From the NCBI RefSeq assembly GCF_016937655.1, contig NZ_JAFHKL010000003.1:1-64000 (forward strand): 64,000 nucleotides of DNA, read 5' to 3'. This stretch comes from Chromobacterium alkanivorans (GTDB lineage: Bacteria; Pseudomonadota; Gammaproteobacteria; Burkholderiales; Chromobacteriaceae). Position 1 is the stretch's first letter, and each line of letters opens with the position of its first letter. The position numbers and the translations under genes were made by a program. This document shows, piece by piece, positions 26,400 to 37,000 of this stretch. Below the pieces are notes generated by a model. That model worked only from the letters and a program-made list of their open reading frames with translations, had not been told where the DNA came from and made no database searches.

Positions 26400-27746
26400 A
26401 TGGCCGCCACCCTGAAGCTGTCCGAACTGATCAGCTCGCTGAGCTACGCGCTGGACATCACCGAAGGCCAGCCGGAGGGCCACGGCATCCGCAGCTGCTG
26501 GATAGGCATGCATATCGGCCAATGCATAGGCCTGCCGCCGCAGCAGCTCTGGGACCTGTACTACGCCATCCTGCTCAAGGACCTGGGCTGCAGCAGCAAC
26601 GCGGCGCGCATCTGCGAGCTCTACCAGACCGACGACCGCAGCTTCAAACAGGACTTCAAGCAAGTGGGCGCCGGCCTGCCGCAGCTGCTGGGCTTCGTGT
26701 TCAAGAACACCGGCACCCACAGCGCGGGCTGGACGCGGCGCGCGGTGTCCATCCTAAAGGTGCTGCGCCACGGCCGGGCGATGGCGGACGAGCTGATCAA
26801 CACCCGCTGCCACCGCGGCGCCGACATCGCCCGTCAGCTGCGCTTCAATGAAAACGTGGCGCGCGGCATCCAGTCGCTGGACGAGCACTGGGACGGCTCC
26901 GGCCGGCCGCTGGGGCTGCGCGGCGACGCCATTCCGCTGAATTCGCGCATCGCGCTGCTGGCCCAGGTGATAGACGTGTTCCACATCACCCACGGCCGCC
27001 AGGCGGCGCTGGAGCAGGCGCTGCGCCGCGCCGGCGGCTGGTTCGACCCGGAACTGGTGGCCGCCTTCCGCCGCGTCGGCGCCCGGACGGACTTCTGGCG
27101 GCAACTGGAGGCCGACGACATCGACCAGGCGGTACTGAAGCTGGAACCGGCCCAATGGGCGGTGCCGCTGGACGAGGACTATCTGGACGAGATCGCCGAA
27201 GGCTTCGGCCAGGTGGTGGACTCCAAAAGCCCGTTCACCGCCGGCCACAGCCAGAGGGTGGGCCATTACGCCGACCAGATCGCCGCGGAGCTGGAGCTGG
27301 GCCTGGAACGGCGGCGCTGGCTGAAACGCGGCGCGCTCTTGCACGACGTGGGCAAGCTGGGCGTCAGCAACACCATACTGGACAAGCCCGGCAAGCTGGA
27401 GGCGGACGAATGGGAGGCGGTCAAACGCCACGCCGGCTACACCGAGGCCATCCTGGGCCGCATCGAGCACTTCGCCGAACTGGCCTGGGTGGCCGGCGCC
27501 CACCACGAACGCCCGGACGGCGGCGGCTACCCGCGCGGCCTGTCCGGCGACGCCATCGCGCTGGAAACCCGCATCATCACCGCGGCGGACATCTTCGACG
27601 CCATCAACGCGGAACGCCCCTACCACCCGGCCACCCCGGCGCCGCAAACCCTGGACATCATGCGCCGGCACCTGGGCAGCGCCATCGACCCCGCCTGCTT
27701 CGCCGCGCTGGAACAGGTGCTGCGCCAGGAAGGCGCGCTGTCTTGA
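26400..27746 (+). CDS. Tandem HD-GYP protein, probable c-di-GMP phosphodiesterase
   Basis: The 448-aa protein holds two HD-type halves. The N-terminal half is degenerate: the HD pair position reads LLKDLG, although DEHWDGSGRPLGLRGD resembles the GYP loop. The C-terminal half is intact: HSQRVGHYADQIA, the catalytic ALLHDVGKLG and the signature HHERPDGGGYPRGL. It should hydrolyse c-di-GMP with the C-terminal half, while the first half may regulate or dimerise. There is no membrane segment. GGAGCGCCC precedes the start. It belongs to a window rich in c-di-GMP enzymes. Confidence 0.9.
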   Translation: MAATLKLSELISSLSYALDITEGQPEGHGIRSCWIGMHIGQCIGLPPQQLWDLYYAILLKDLGCSSNAARICELYQTDDRSFKQDFKQVGAGLPQLLGFVFKNTGTHSAGWTRRAVSILKVLRHGRAMADELINTRCHRGADIARQLRFNENVARGIQSLDEHWDGSGRPLGLRGDAIPLNSRIALLAQVIDVFHITHGRQAALEQALRRAGGWFDPELVAAFRRVGARTDFWRQLEADDIDQAVLKLEPAQWAVPLDEDYLDEIAEGFGQVVDSKSPFTAGHSQRVGHYADQIAAELELGLERRRWLKRGALLHDVGKLGVSNTILDKPGKLEADEWEAVKRHAGYTEAILGRIEHFAELAWVAGAHHERPDGGGYPRGLSGDAIALETRIITAADIFDAINAERPYHPATPAPQTLDIMRRHLGSAIDPACFAALEQVLRQEGALS

Positions 27747-27753
27747 GGGCATG

Positions 27754-27784
27754 AAAAAACCGCCGGCGCAAAGCCGGCGGTTTT
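27754..27784. terminator. Bidirectional terminator between HD-GYP and VOC genes
   Basis: The stem AAAACCGCCGGC/GCCGGCGGTTTT with a 5-base loop lies between convergent genes, with A and T runs on the outer sides. Confidence 0.9.
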
Positions 27785-27802
27785 AGTGGCGGAGAGCTGT
27801 CC

Positions 27803-28249
27803 TCACTCCAGCTGTTCGTTCAGCTTGAGCTTGCCCACCAGCCAGGTGTGGTCGTAGCTGACGATCTCGAACGGGTTGCCGAAGGGGTCGACGAAGGACA
27901 GCGAGCAGAAGAAACGATGATCGCGCACGGAGTCCCGGGCGATGGTCTGGCCGTCGCGATTGGTGACGCGCTCGCCGGCCAGCTGGTCTATCCACTCCAG
28001 AAAATCCTGGCCGCTGACCACGAAGGCGATGTCGCCCTGGTGGTTGACCGCCCCGCTCTTGTCCTCGCTCACCGCCAGGCGCACCGCGCCGTTGGCGTTG
28101 GCCAGCATCACCGCTCCGTGCGGACCTTCGCGCATATGCTTGTAGCGCGGGTCCGGGGCCATGGCCAGCACGCGCTGATACCATTTCAGGGCCTTGGGCA
28201 CGTCAGTCACACGAATGTGGATGTGATCGATCTTGCCTAAAGTCAGCAT
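27803..28249 (-). CDS. VOC-family (glyoxalase/bleomycin-resistance fold) protein
   Basis: The 148-aa protein shows the VOC repeat pattern: KIDHIHIRVTDVPKALKWYQ at the start, GDIAFVVSGQDFLEWI in the second module and SFVDPFGNPFEIVSY at the end. Possible metal ligands are His in DHIHI and Glu in PFEIV. The substrate is unknown; members include dioxygenases, lyases and resistance proteins. TGAGGAAGTC precedes the start. Confidence 0.87.
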   Translation of the reverse strand: MLTLGKIDHIHIRVTDVPKALKWYQRVLAMAPDPRYKHMREGPHGAVMLANANGAVRLAVSEDKSGAVNHQGDIAFVVSGQDFLEWIDQLAGERVTNRDGQTIARDSVRDHRFFCSLSFVDPFGNPFEIVSYDHTWLVGKLKLNEQLE

Positions 28250-28390
28250 GACTTCCTCATATTGTTTTTGATGCGATAGCCCTTGGGCGACGCGCCGTCC
28301 AGCTGGGCGGCGGCGCTGTTCGCCCCTTGCCGCCGCCAGTATTTCTTTATAACAGCAAGCTGTCTATCCGCGCATTGTACTTGATTGCCA

Positions 28391-31222
28391 TCAGGCTTGC
28401 TCGCGCTGCAACAAAGGCTTCAGATAGCGCCCGGTATGGCTGACCGGATTGGCCGCCACTTGTTCCGGCGTGCCGGTGGCGATGATCTGGCCGCCGCCGG
28501 CGCCGCCTTCCGGCCCCAAATCTATCAGCCAGTCCGCGGTTTTGACCACGTCCAGATTGTGTTCGATCACCACCACGGTGTTGCCGCTTTCGCGCAGCCG
28601 GTGCAGCACTTGCAGCAACAGGTCGATGTCATGGAAATGCAGGCCGGTGGTGGGCTCGTCCAGAATGTACAGGGTGCGGCCGGTGTCGCGCTTGGACAGC
28701 TCCAGCCCCAGCTTGACGCGCTGGGCCTCGCCGCCGGACAGGGTGGTGGCGCTCTGCCCCAGCCGGATATAGCCCAGGCCCACATCCATCAGCGTTCTCA
28801 GCTTGCGCGCCACGGTGGGCACCACGCTGAAGAATTCCAGCGCCTGTTCCACCGTCATCTCCAGCACTTCGTGAATGCTCTTGCCCTTGTATTGCACTTC
28901 CAGGGTTTCCCGGTTGTAGCGCTTGCCGTGGCATACGTCGCAAGGCACGTAGACGTCCGGCAGGAAGTGCATTTCCACCTTGATCATGCCGTCGCCCTGG
29001 CAGGCTTCGCAGCGGCCGCCCTTGACGTTGAAGGAGAAGCGGCCCGGGCCGTAGCCGCGCTCGCGCGACAGCGGCACGCCTGCGAACAGTTCGCGGATGG
29101 GGGTGAACAGGCCGGTGTAGGTGGCCGGGTTGGAGCGCGGGGTGCGGCCGATCGGGCTCTGGTCGACGTTGATCACCTTGTCCAGCTGCTTCAGGCCCTG
29201 GATGTCCTGGTAGGCGGCCGGCTCTTCGCTGGCGCCGTTGAGTTCGCGCGCGGTGATCTTGTACAGGGTGTCGTTGATCAGCGTGGACTTGCCGGAGCCG
29301 GACACGCCGGTAATGCACACCAACATGCCCAAGGGCAGCTCCAGCGTGACGTTCTTCAGATTGTTGCCGCTGGCGCCGATCAGCCTCAGCACGCGCTCCG
29401 GGTCCACCTCGCGGCGCTCGCAGCCCAATGCGATGCGGCGACGGCCGGACAGGTAGTCGCCGGTGACGGAGTGGGCGCAGGCGGCCACTTCGTCCGGGGT
29501 GCCGGCCACCAGCACTTCGCCGCCGTGCTCGCCGGCGCCCGGGCCCATGTCCACCAGGTAGTCCGCGGCGCGAATCGCGTCTTCGTCGTGCTCGACCACG
29601 ATCACGCTGTTGCCCAGATCGCGCAGCCGCATCAGCGTGGCCAGCAGGCGGTCGTTGTCGCGCTGGTGCAGGCCGATGGACGGCTCGTCCAGCACGTACA
29701 TCACGCCGGTCAGGCCGGAGCCGATCTGGCTGGCCAGCCGGATGCGCTGCGCCTCGCCGCCGGACAGGGTGTCGGCGGAGCGGGACAGGTTCAGGTAGTC
29801 CAGGCCCACATTATTGAGGAAGGACACCCGCTCGCTGATTTCCTTGACGATTTTCTCCGCCACCGCCTGTTTCTGGCCACTGAAGACCAGTTGGGCGAAG
29901 AAGCCGGCGGTGTCCTTCAGCGGCATCTGGTTGATCTCGTACAGCGTCTTGTCGCCGACGAAGACGTGGCGCGCCTCCAGACGCAGCCGCGAGCCCTGAC
30001 AGTGCGGGCAGGGCTGGTTGTTCTGGTACTTGGCCAATTCTTCGCGCACCGCGGCGGAATCGGTTTCGCGGTAGCGGCGCTCCAGATTGGGGATGATGCC
30101 TTCGAACGGATGCGAGCGGCTGAACTTGGTGCCCTTCTCCGACATATAGCTGAACTCGATGCTGTCGCGGCCGGAGCCGTGCAGCACCACGTTGCGCACT
30201 TTCTCCGGCAGGTCTTCGAAGGCGAGTTCGGCCACGGAGAAGCCGTAATGCTCGCCCAGCGCCATCAGCATCTGGAAATAGAACTGGTTGCGCTTGTCCC
30301 AGCCCTTGATCGCGCCGGCGGCCAGGCTCAGCTCCGGGTGAGCCACCACGCGGCGCGGATCGAAGAAGGTGATTTCGCCCAGGCCGTCGCATTTGGGGCA
30401 GGCGCCCATGGGGTTGTTGAAGGAGAACAGCCGCGGCTCCAGCTCCGGCAGGCTGTAGGAGCACACCGGGCAGGCGAACTTGGCGGAAAACCAGTGCTCC
30501 TTGGCGCTGTCCATCTCCACGGCGATGGCGCGGCCTTCGGCGTGGCGCAGCGCGGTTTCAAAGCTTTCCGCCAGCCGCTGCTTCATGTCCTCGCGCACTT
30601 TCAGGCGGTCTATCACCACTTCGATGGTGTGCTTCTTGTTCTTGTCCAGCTTGGGCACGGCGTCGAGCTCAAACACTTCGCCGTCCACCCGCACCCGCAC
30701 GAAGCCCTGGGCGCGCAGGTCTTCGAACAGGTCCAGGTTCTCGCCCTTGCGGCCGACGATGACCGGGGCCAGGATCATCACCCGGCTCTCTTCCGGCAGC
30801 GCCAGCACATGGTCCACCATCTGGCTGACGGTTTGCGAGGACAGCGGCACGCCGTGTTCCGGGCAGTGCGGTTCGCCGACGCGCGCGTACAGCAGGCGCA
30901 GGTAGTCGTGGATTTCGGTGACGGTGCCGACGGTGGAGCGCGGGTTGTGGCTGGTGGCCTTCTGTTCGATGGAGATCGCCGGCGACAGGCCTTCGATCAG
31001 GTCCACGTCCGGTTTTTCCATCAATTGCAGGAATTGGCGCGCATAGGCGGACAGGCTTTCCACGTAGCGGCGCTGCCCTTCCGCGTACAGGGTGTCGAAG
31101 GCCAGCGAGGATTTGCCGGAGCCGGACAAACCGGTAATCACGATCAATTGGTGGCGGGGCAAATCCAGGTTGATGTTCTTCAGATTGTGCGTGCGTGCGC
31201 CGCGAATGCGAATGCTGTCCAT
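28391..31222 (-). CDS. uvrA: Excinuclease ABC subunit A
   Basis: The 943-aa ATPase finds DNA damage for nucleotide excision repair. It has two ABC modules: Walker [15 protein letters not shown] near residue 32 and [10 protein letters not shown] near 645, each with an LSGGEAQR signature. Zinc-binding Cys pairs are visible in [13 protein letters not shown] with ACPKC, and in CEACQGDG with CDVC. The length fits the family. The region upstream, shared with the divergent yajR gene, shows no clear LexA box. Confidence 0.98.
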   Translation of the reverse strand: MDSIRIRGARTHNLKNINLDLPRHQLIVITGLSGSGKSSLAFDTLYAEGQRRYVESLSAYARQFLQLMEKPDVDLIEGLSPAISIEQKATSHNPRSTVGTVTEIHDYLRLLYARVGEPHCPEHGVPLSSQTVSQMVDHVLALPEESRVMILAPVIVGRKGENLDLFEDLRAQGFVRVRVDGEVFELDAVPKLDKNKKHTIEVVIDRLKVREDMKQRLAESFETALRHAEGRAIAVEMDSAKEHWFSAKFACPVCSYSLPELEPRLFSFNNPMGACPKCDGLGEITFFDPRRVVAHPELSLAAGAIKGWDKRNQFYFQMLMALGEHYGFSVAELAFEDLPEKVRNVVLHGSGRDSIEFSYMSEKGTKFSRSHPFEGIIPNLERRYRETDSAAVREELAKYQNNQPCPHCQGSRLRLEARHVFVGDKTLYEINQMPLKDTAGFFAQLVFSGQKQAVAEKIVKEISERVSFLNNVGLDYLNLSRSADTLSGGEAQRIRLASQIGSGLTGVMYVLDEPSIGLHQRDNDRLLATLMRLRDLGNSVIVVEHDEDAIRAADYLVDMGPGAGEHGGEVLVAGTPDEVAACAHSVTGDYLSGRRRIALGCERREVDPERVLRLIGASGNNLKNVTLELPLGMLVCITGVSGSGKSTLINDTLYKITARELNGASEEPAAYQDIQGLKQLDKVINVDQSPIGRTPRSNPATYTGLFTPIRELFAGVPLSRERGYGPGRFSFNVKGGRCEACQGDGMIKVEMHFLPDVYVPCDVCHGKRYNRETLEVQYKGKSIHEVLEMTVEQALEFFSVVPTVARKLRTLMDVGLGYIRLGQSATTLSGGEAQRVKLGLELSKRDTGRTLYILDEPTTGLHFHDIDLLLQVLHRLRESGNTVVVIEHNLDVVKTADWLIDLGPEGGAGGGQIIATGTPEQVAANPVSHTGRYLKPLLQREQA

Positions 31223-31399
31223 ATTGGAGCGTAACTCACCGTCGGTCAGGGAACCTGTTAATATACCCGACTTGGCAAGTCTGACTCCACCAGTCTTTAA
31301 CGCGCGGCGTCATCCGGAACGGCGCCGGACCGTTACTAGAACCATGGGGCGCGGCCCGCAGGCCGCAGCCCGCCAGCAACACAAACGACGCACACAAGA

Positions 31400-32761
31400 A
31401 TGAACGCAACAGAACTCCGGGCCAGCCTTGGCCTCGCCGGCATCTACGCCCTGCGCATGCTGGGCATGTTCCTGATCCTGCCGGTATTCGCCCTGTACGC
31501 CCAAACCCTGGAAGGCGCGGACAACCACACCTTGATCGGCATCGCGCTGGGCAGCTACGGCCTGACCCAGGCCTTGCTGCAGCTGCCGCTGGGCATGCTC
31601 TCCGACAAGATAGGCCGCAAGAAGGTGATTTACGGCGGCTTGCTGCTGTTCGCGCTGGGCAGCTTCGTCGCCGCCGGCGCTCACGACATCGCCACCCTGA
31701 CCGTGGGCCGGGTGATCCAGGGCGCCGGCGCCATTTCCGCCGCCATCACCGCGCTGCTGGCGGACCTGACCCGCGAGGAAAACCGCACCAAGGCGATGGC
31801 GATGATAGGCATGTCCATCGGCACCACCTTCGCCGCCAGCCTGGTGCTGGGGCCGCTCTTGGCCCAGTACATCGGCGTCAACGGCATTTTCGCGCTGACC
31901 GGCGCGCTGTCGCTGGCCGCGTTGATCGGCGTCTGGCTGGTGATTCCGGACCCTGTCGGCTCGCGCTTCCACTCAGACGCCGAGGCCAAGGCCAATCGGC
32001 TGCCGGCGGTGTTGAAAGACCCCCAGCTGCTGCAGCTCAATTACGGCATCTTCGCGCTGCACGCGGCGCAGATGGCGATGTTCGTCACCATCCCCTTCGC
32101 GCTGATCAAGACCGCCCACCTGGACAAGACCCAGCACTGGCAGGTGTATCTGCCGGTGACGGTGATCGGCTTCCTGCTGATGGTGCCGGCCATCATCTAC
32201 GGCGAGAAGAAGGCCAGGCTCAAGCAAGTCTTCGTCGGCGCCATCGCGCTGATGGCCGCCGCCCAGTTGGGCATGGCGATGGCGCTGGACAGCTTCTGGC
32301 AGATCGTGATCTGGCTGGGCCTGTATTTCATCGCCTTCAACATCCTGGAAGCCACGCTGCCCTCGCTGATTTCCAAGATCGCCCCGGCGGATGCCAAGGG
32401 AACCGCGATTGGCGTGTATAATACCGCCCAATCCCTTGGCCTGTTCCTGGGCGCGGCCGCCGGCGGCTGGTTGTACACCCGCTTCGGCCCTGCCGGCGTG
32501 TTCGGCTTCACCAGCCTGCTGATGCTGACCTGGCTGCTGTGGTCGCTGGCCATGCGGCCGCCCAAGCCGGTGCGCTCGGTGATGTACCACATCGGCGAGG
32601 ACTGGCGGGGCGACGCCAGCGACCTGTCCCGCCAATTGGCCGGCGTGGCCGGCGTGCATGAAGCCGTGGTCGTGTTGGAAGACCGCGTGGCCTATCTGAA
32701 GGTATCGCAGCAGCAGTGGGATGAAGCGACGGTGCAACGTCTGATCGGCGCCACCTTCTGA
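31400..32761 (+). CDS. yajR: MFS transporter with C-terminal YAM-type domain (YajR-like)
   Basis: The 453-aa protein has twelve predicted membrane helices with the MFS motif A in GMLSDKIGRKKVIYGG and the block ADLTREENRTKAMAMIG that is nearly the same in E. coli YajR. After the last helix a soluble ferredoxin-like domain of about 60 residues follows (LAGVAGVHEAVVVLEDRVAYLKV), as in YajR. The exported substrate is not established for the family. The ssb gene follows after 46 bp, so the two are probably cotranscribed. Confidence 0.9.
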   Translation: MNATELRASLGLAGIYALRMLGMFLILPVFALYAQTLEGADNHTLIGIALGSYGLTQALLQLPLGMLSDKIGRKKVIYGGLLLFALGSFVAAGAHDIATLTVGRVIQGAGAISAAITALLADLTREENRTKAMAMIGMSIGTTFAASLVLGPLLAQYIGVNGIFALTGALSLAALIGVWLVIPDPVGSRFHSDAEAKANRLPAVLKDPQLLQLNYGIFALHAAQMAMFVTIPFALIKTAHLDKTQHWQVYLPVTVIGFLLMVPAIIYGEKKARLKQVFVGAIALMAAAQLGMAMALDSFWQIVIWLGLYFIAFNILEATLPSLISKIAPADAKGTAIGVYNTAQSLGLFLGAAAGGWLYTRFGPAGVFGFTSLLMLTWLLWSLAMRPPKPVRSVMYHIGEDWRGDASDLSRQLAGVAGVHEAVVVLEDRVAYLKVSQQQWDEATVQRLIGATF

Positions 32762-32807
32762 GCCGCGGCGACGGGCCAAACATTTAGATTTTTATTCGGA
32801 GACATCG

Positions 32808-33296
32808 ATGAACAGCATCACCTTTGACGGCCGTCTGGCCGCCGACGCCGAACTGCGCTACACCCCCAGCGGTGAGCCGGTACTGTCGTTCCGCGTAGCC
32901 AGCGACATCGGCTTTGGCGAGCGCAAGAGCACCAACTGGTTCAGCTGCCAGGTATGGGGCAAGCGCGGTGAATCGCTGAAGAACTACCTGGCCAAAGGCC
33001 AGCAGGTAACCGTTTACGGCCAACTGACCCTGCGCGAGTGGCAGGACAAAGAGGGCAACAAACGCCTGTCCCCGGACGTGCGCGTCAACGAACTGAGCCT
33101 GCAAGGCGGCCGCAACGAGATGGGCGGTTCCGGCGGCGGCATGAGCGGCGGCGGCATGAGCGGCGGCGGCATGGACGACGGCTACGGCTACAACGCCCCG
33201 GCCCCGCGGCAGGAAGCCCCGGCCGCGCCGCGCCGCCAGGAGCAGCGCCCGGCGCCCAAGCAGCTGGACGATATGGACGACGACATTCCGTTCTAA
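32808..33296 (+). CDS. ssb: Single-stranded DNA-binding protein
   Basis: The 162-aa protein has the OB-fold of about 105 residues (MNSITFDGRLAADAELRYTP; NWFSCQVWGKRGESLKNYL), a Gly/Met-rich linker made by a 15-nt repeat that encodes GGGMS, and the acidic tip DDMDDDIPF that docks partner proteins. It acts in replication and repair. uvrA and ssb lie near each other as in many proteobacteria, here with yajR between them. A strong terminator follows. Confidence 0.97.
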   Translation: MNSITFDGRLAADAELRYTPSGEPVLSFRVASDIGFGERKSTNWFSCQVWGKRGESLKNYLAKGQQVTVYGQLTLREWQDKEGNKRLSPDVRVNELSLQGGRNEMGGSGGGMSGGGMSGGGMDDGYGYNAPAPRQEAPAAPRRQEQRPAPKQLDDMDDDIPF

Positions 33297-33323
33297 AAAC
33301 CAGAGCGCGAACAATCCAGCCAA

Positions 33324-33377
33324 GGCCGAAACACACGGCGCCGTCAGCGGACGGCGCCTGGGTTTCGGTCTTTTTCT
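33324..33377 (+). terminator. Intrinsic terminator after ssb
   Basis: A long two-part stem pairs GCCGAAAC with GTTTCGG(T) and GGCGCCGTC with GACGGCGCC, then runs into CTTTTTCTTT. It ends the yajR-ssb unit. Confidence 0.9.
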
Positions 33378-33697
33378 TTGCATGTCTAATTCCGCCCTCC
33401 GGCGTCCGCCGGCTGGACTGGAGCGCTTGAGCGGCGGCAACGTCTTTCTTGCACGCCAGCGCCGCCCCCCCTCCCACGCCGCGGCGCGCTCGCCCGGCCC
33501 GTTCCAGCGGCCCTCTTCGCCGGCCAAGGCCAAGCAAGCGCGTGCTTTGCTGCGCCGCACCGTTTTGCCCATGAACTGCCATAGTCTTTAACGGCGCGTC
33601 TTGAGCCAGATTAATGTTTTATCGGCGCCCTCAAAATGTGCGTTTGCACAAATGAGACAAATCCCCTCTGCCGATATATGTCGAGTGAATTTTCCTG

Positions 33698-33725
33698 TAT
33701 CAATTTCATGCCGTATTGATATAAT
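33698..33725 (+). promoter_or_regulatory. Inverted repeat over a candidate -10 upstream of the NRPS gene
   Basis: Perfect 7-bp arms TATCAAT (33698-33704) and ATTGATA (33715-33721) are ten bases apart. The second arm overlaps TGATATAAT, an extended -10 box. The 719-bp gap between ssb and the NRPS is unusually AT-rich from about 33600 on and also holds TTTATT-TTA-AATAAA near 33960. I see no convincing gene in the gap; a 32-codon frame at 33786 lacks a good ribosome binding site. Confidence 0.45.
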
Positions 33726-34015
33726 TTCCGCGTATTATCAAAACGACATATTCGGTCTGTCTGATACGACATGTGCAGAGCAACCATGAAAAACGCCACG
33801 CCGCGCACCGCGCCCCTTCAGCCACGCCACTCCACGGCGTCGCCCACTGATCCGCCCTTCTTCGGGCCTATTCGCCGCAGCTAAACCCAAACCAGAGCCT
33901 AAGCCGCAAGCATAGCGGCGACGCGCCTTTTTCCGTCATCGCGCCTTCATCCCTCATTACTTTTATTTTAAATAAATACTACCAACTGTAAAAACAATCT
34001 ATTGGAAGAAACAGC

Positions 34016-37000
34016 ATGCTAGACGATAAATCCCTCTGCCCGCTGAGCGCCGCCCAGCAGGAAGTCTGCCTGGCCATCGGCCAGGAAGGCCGCAACCTTC
34101 ATTACCACCTGTGCGATGTGATCGAATTCAACGGCGATTTGCAGACGCCCTTGCTGGAACAGGCCATCAGAACCGTGTGCCGGCAAGTGGAAACCCTGCG
34201 CGCCGCCTTCGACACGGACCCGGCCACCGGGCAATACCGGCAACACCTTCGCCCGGAACTGCACGAAGCCTATTTTTCCTGGCGCGACCTGTCCGCCGAA
34301 GCGGACCCGGAACAGGCCTACGCGGCGATGCTGGAGGAACTGTTGGCCGACGATATGGACCTGGCCCGGCAACCGCTGATCCGCTATCTGATCGTCAAAC
34401 TGGCCGATCGCCGCCACCGGATGATAGAGCTGGGCTCCCACCTGGTGGTGGACGGCTTCGGCCACGCCATCCTGTTCAAGCACATCACCGACTGCTATGT
34501 CCGGCTGGCGCGCGGCGAGGCCGTCGAGCCGCTGCCGGCGCAGCCGCTGAGCCAGGTGTTCGAGGCGGAACAGGCCTATCGCCTGAGCGAGTCCTACCTC
34601 AAGGACCAGTCCTACTGGCGCCAGTACTGCCTGGACCTGCCCGACCCCACCCAGCTGGCGCCCGGCGACGCGCCCCTGCGCAAGCTGAACCGGTTGCGCA
34701 AGGCCTTCTCCGGCGCGGCGGTGACCGGGCTGCGGGAGGCCGCCGGCCAACACCGGCTGCGTCTGTCCAGCGTGCTGCTGGCGGCCTGCGCCACCTATCT
34801 GCACCGAATGACCGGCCAGAGCGAGCTGGCGGTGGGCATGCCGGTGGCGGCCCGCCAGCTGAAGGCCCTGCGCGAGATCCCGGCCATGGTGGCCAACATC
34901 CTGCCGCTGCGCATCTCGTTTGCGCCGGAATCCACGGTGCTGTCGGTCGCCGCGGACATCCAGCGCCAGCTGCGCCGCCACCTGCTGCATCAGGGCTACC
35001 GCTCGGAGGCCATGATCCGCGACCTGTACGCGGAGCGCGGCCACAAGCCGCTGTTCAACACCCTGCTCAATATCGTGGCCTATGACCAGGAAGTGGACTT
35101 CGACGGCTGCCAAGCCACGGTCCAGAACGTCGCCAACGGCCCCGCCGACCATCTCGGCATAGACATCTTCGACCGCAACGCCGACGGTCGGCTGGAGATA
35201 GGCTTCAACGCCAACGCCGACCTTTACCCGCAGGAAGCACTGGAACTGCATTACGCGCGGATGACCCTGCTGCTGGAGCGTTTCGTCGACGCGCCGGAAA
35301 CCCCGGCCGCGGACTACCAGCTGCTGCTGCCCGGCGAGCGCGAGCGCTGCTACCCGCTGCCGGCGCGCGCCGACGCGCCGCCGGTCTTCGCCGACGCCTT
35401 CGCCGCCTCGGCGCGGAACCACGGCGGCCTGCCGGCCCTGCGCCAGGGCGAACGCGAACTCAGCTACGCCGAACTGGACGACCGCGCCGACCGTCTGGCC
35501 AGCCTGCTGCTGGCGCGCGGCGTGCGGCCCGGCGACGACGTCGCCGTCATCGTGTCGCGCAGCATCGAATGGGCGGTGGCGGCGGTGGCGCTGTTCAAGC
35601 TCGGCGCCGGCTATGTGCCGGTGGATCCCGACCTGCCGGAAGCCCGCGTCGAATACATACTGGCCGACGCCGCGCCGGCCGCGGTCATCGTCGCCGCCGG
35701 CAGCGCCGTCAAGGCCGAAGTCGCGCCGGAAAAACTGCTGCGTCTGGACGCCGCGGCGCTGGACGCGCTGCCGCCGGCCGTCCTCCCGCTCCCCCGCGTA
35801 GACCCCGCCGCGCCCGGCTATCTGATCTACACCTCCGGCTCCACCGGCAAGCCCAAGGGCGTGCAAGTGACTCAGCGCAATCTGGTGCCCATCGCCGACA
35901 CCGCCATCCGGGCGGCCGGGCTGCAAGCCGGCCAGCGCGTGCTGCAATTCATCGCCGCCGGCTTCGACATGTCGGTGCTAGAAATCATGATGACGCTGCT
36001 GGCCGGCGCCACCCTGGTCATCTGCGACAAGGTCTCCAGCGCGCCCGGCAAACCGCTGGCCGCGCTGGTGAAGCGGGAAGACATCAAGCTGCTGGTGATG
36101 ACGCCCAGCCTGCTGGCCTACCACCAGACCGAGGACTTCCCGCGGGACACCGTCCTGATGCTGGGCGGCGAGCCTTGCACGCCGGCGCTGCTGGCGCGCT
36201 TCTCCCACTGCCGCCTGCTCAATGTCTACGGCCCGACCGAAACCTCCTTCGCCACCTCGATCAACGCCGACTACGGCGACGGCGACCTGTCCATCGGCCC
36301 CGCCACCGCCAACACCCGGCTCTACGTGGTGGACCCGCGACAACGGCTGCTGCCGCCCGGCGCCTGGGGCGATCTGTTCATCGGCGGCCCCGGCGTGGCC
36401 CGCGGCTACCGCAACAGCCCGGAGCTGACGGCCAAGGGCTTCGTGCCCGATCTGCTGGACCCCGCCGACACCATGTACCGGGCCGGCGACCGCGTGTTCT
36501 TCGACCACCTCGGCCGCATCCATTACCAGGGCCGCCAGGACAACCAGATCAAGCTGCGCGGACTGCGCATCGAGCTGGACGAGATCAAGAACGCCCTGCT
36601 CGGCTGCGGCGGCGTGGAAGACGCCGTCGCCTTGCTGCGCGAGCTGCCGCACGGCCCGGCCATCGTCGGCTATGTGGCCAACCAGCAGCTGGAGCTGGAC
36701 AGCGAGGGCCTGAAACAGGCGCTGAGCCGCCAGTTGCCGCACCACATGATCCCCAGCGTCATCATGGTGCTACCGGTCTTCCCGCTGACCCCCAACGGCA
36801 AGCTGGCCACCGGCGAACTGCCGACGCCCACGCTGCAGGACGACGGCGAGCAGGCGCCGCCGCGCACCCCGGAAGAAGAAATCATGTGCCGTCTGTTCGC
36901 GACGGTGCTGGAATGCGGCGAGGTCTACGCCAATCAGAACTTCTTCGCGCTGGGCGGGCATTCGCTGCTGGGCCTGCAACTGATCAACGACATCAGAGAG

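Noticed and set aside
31223-31399. A LexA box between uvrA and yajR
   Set aside because: CTGTTAATATACCC near 31255 keeps only one half of the consensus.
33786-33884. A 32-codon frame before the NRPS that could be a leader peptide
   Set aside because: No good ribosome binding site and no run of regulatory codons; the nearby GGCG-ACG-CGCC followed by T is only a 4-bp stem.
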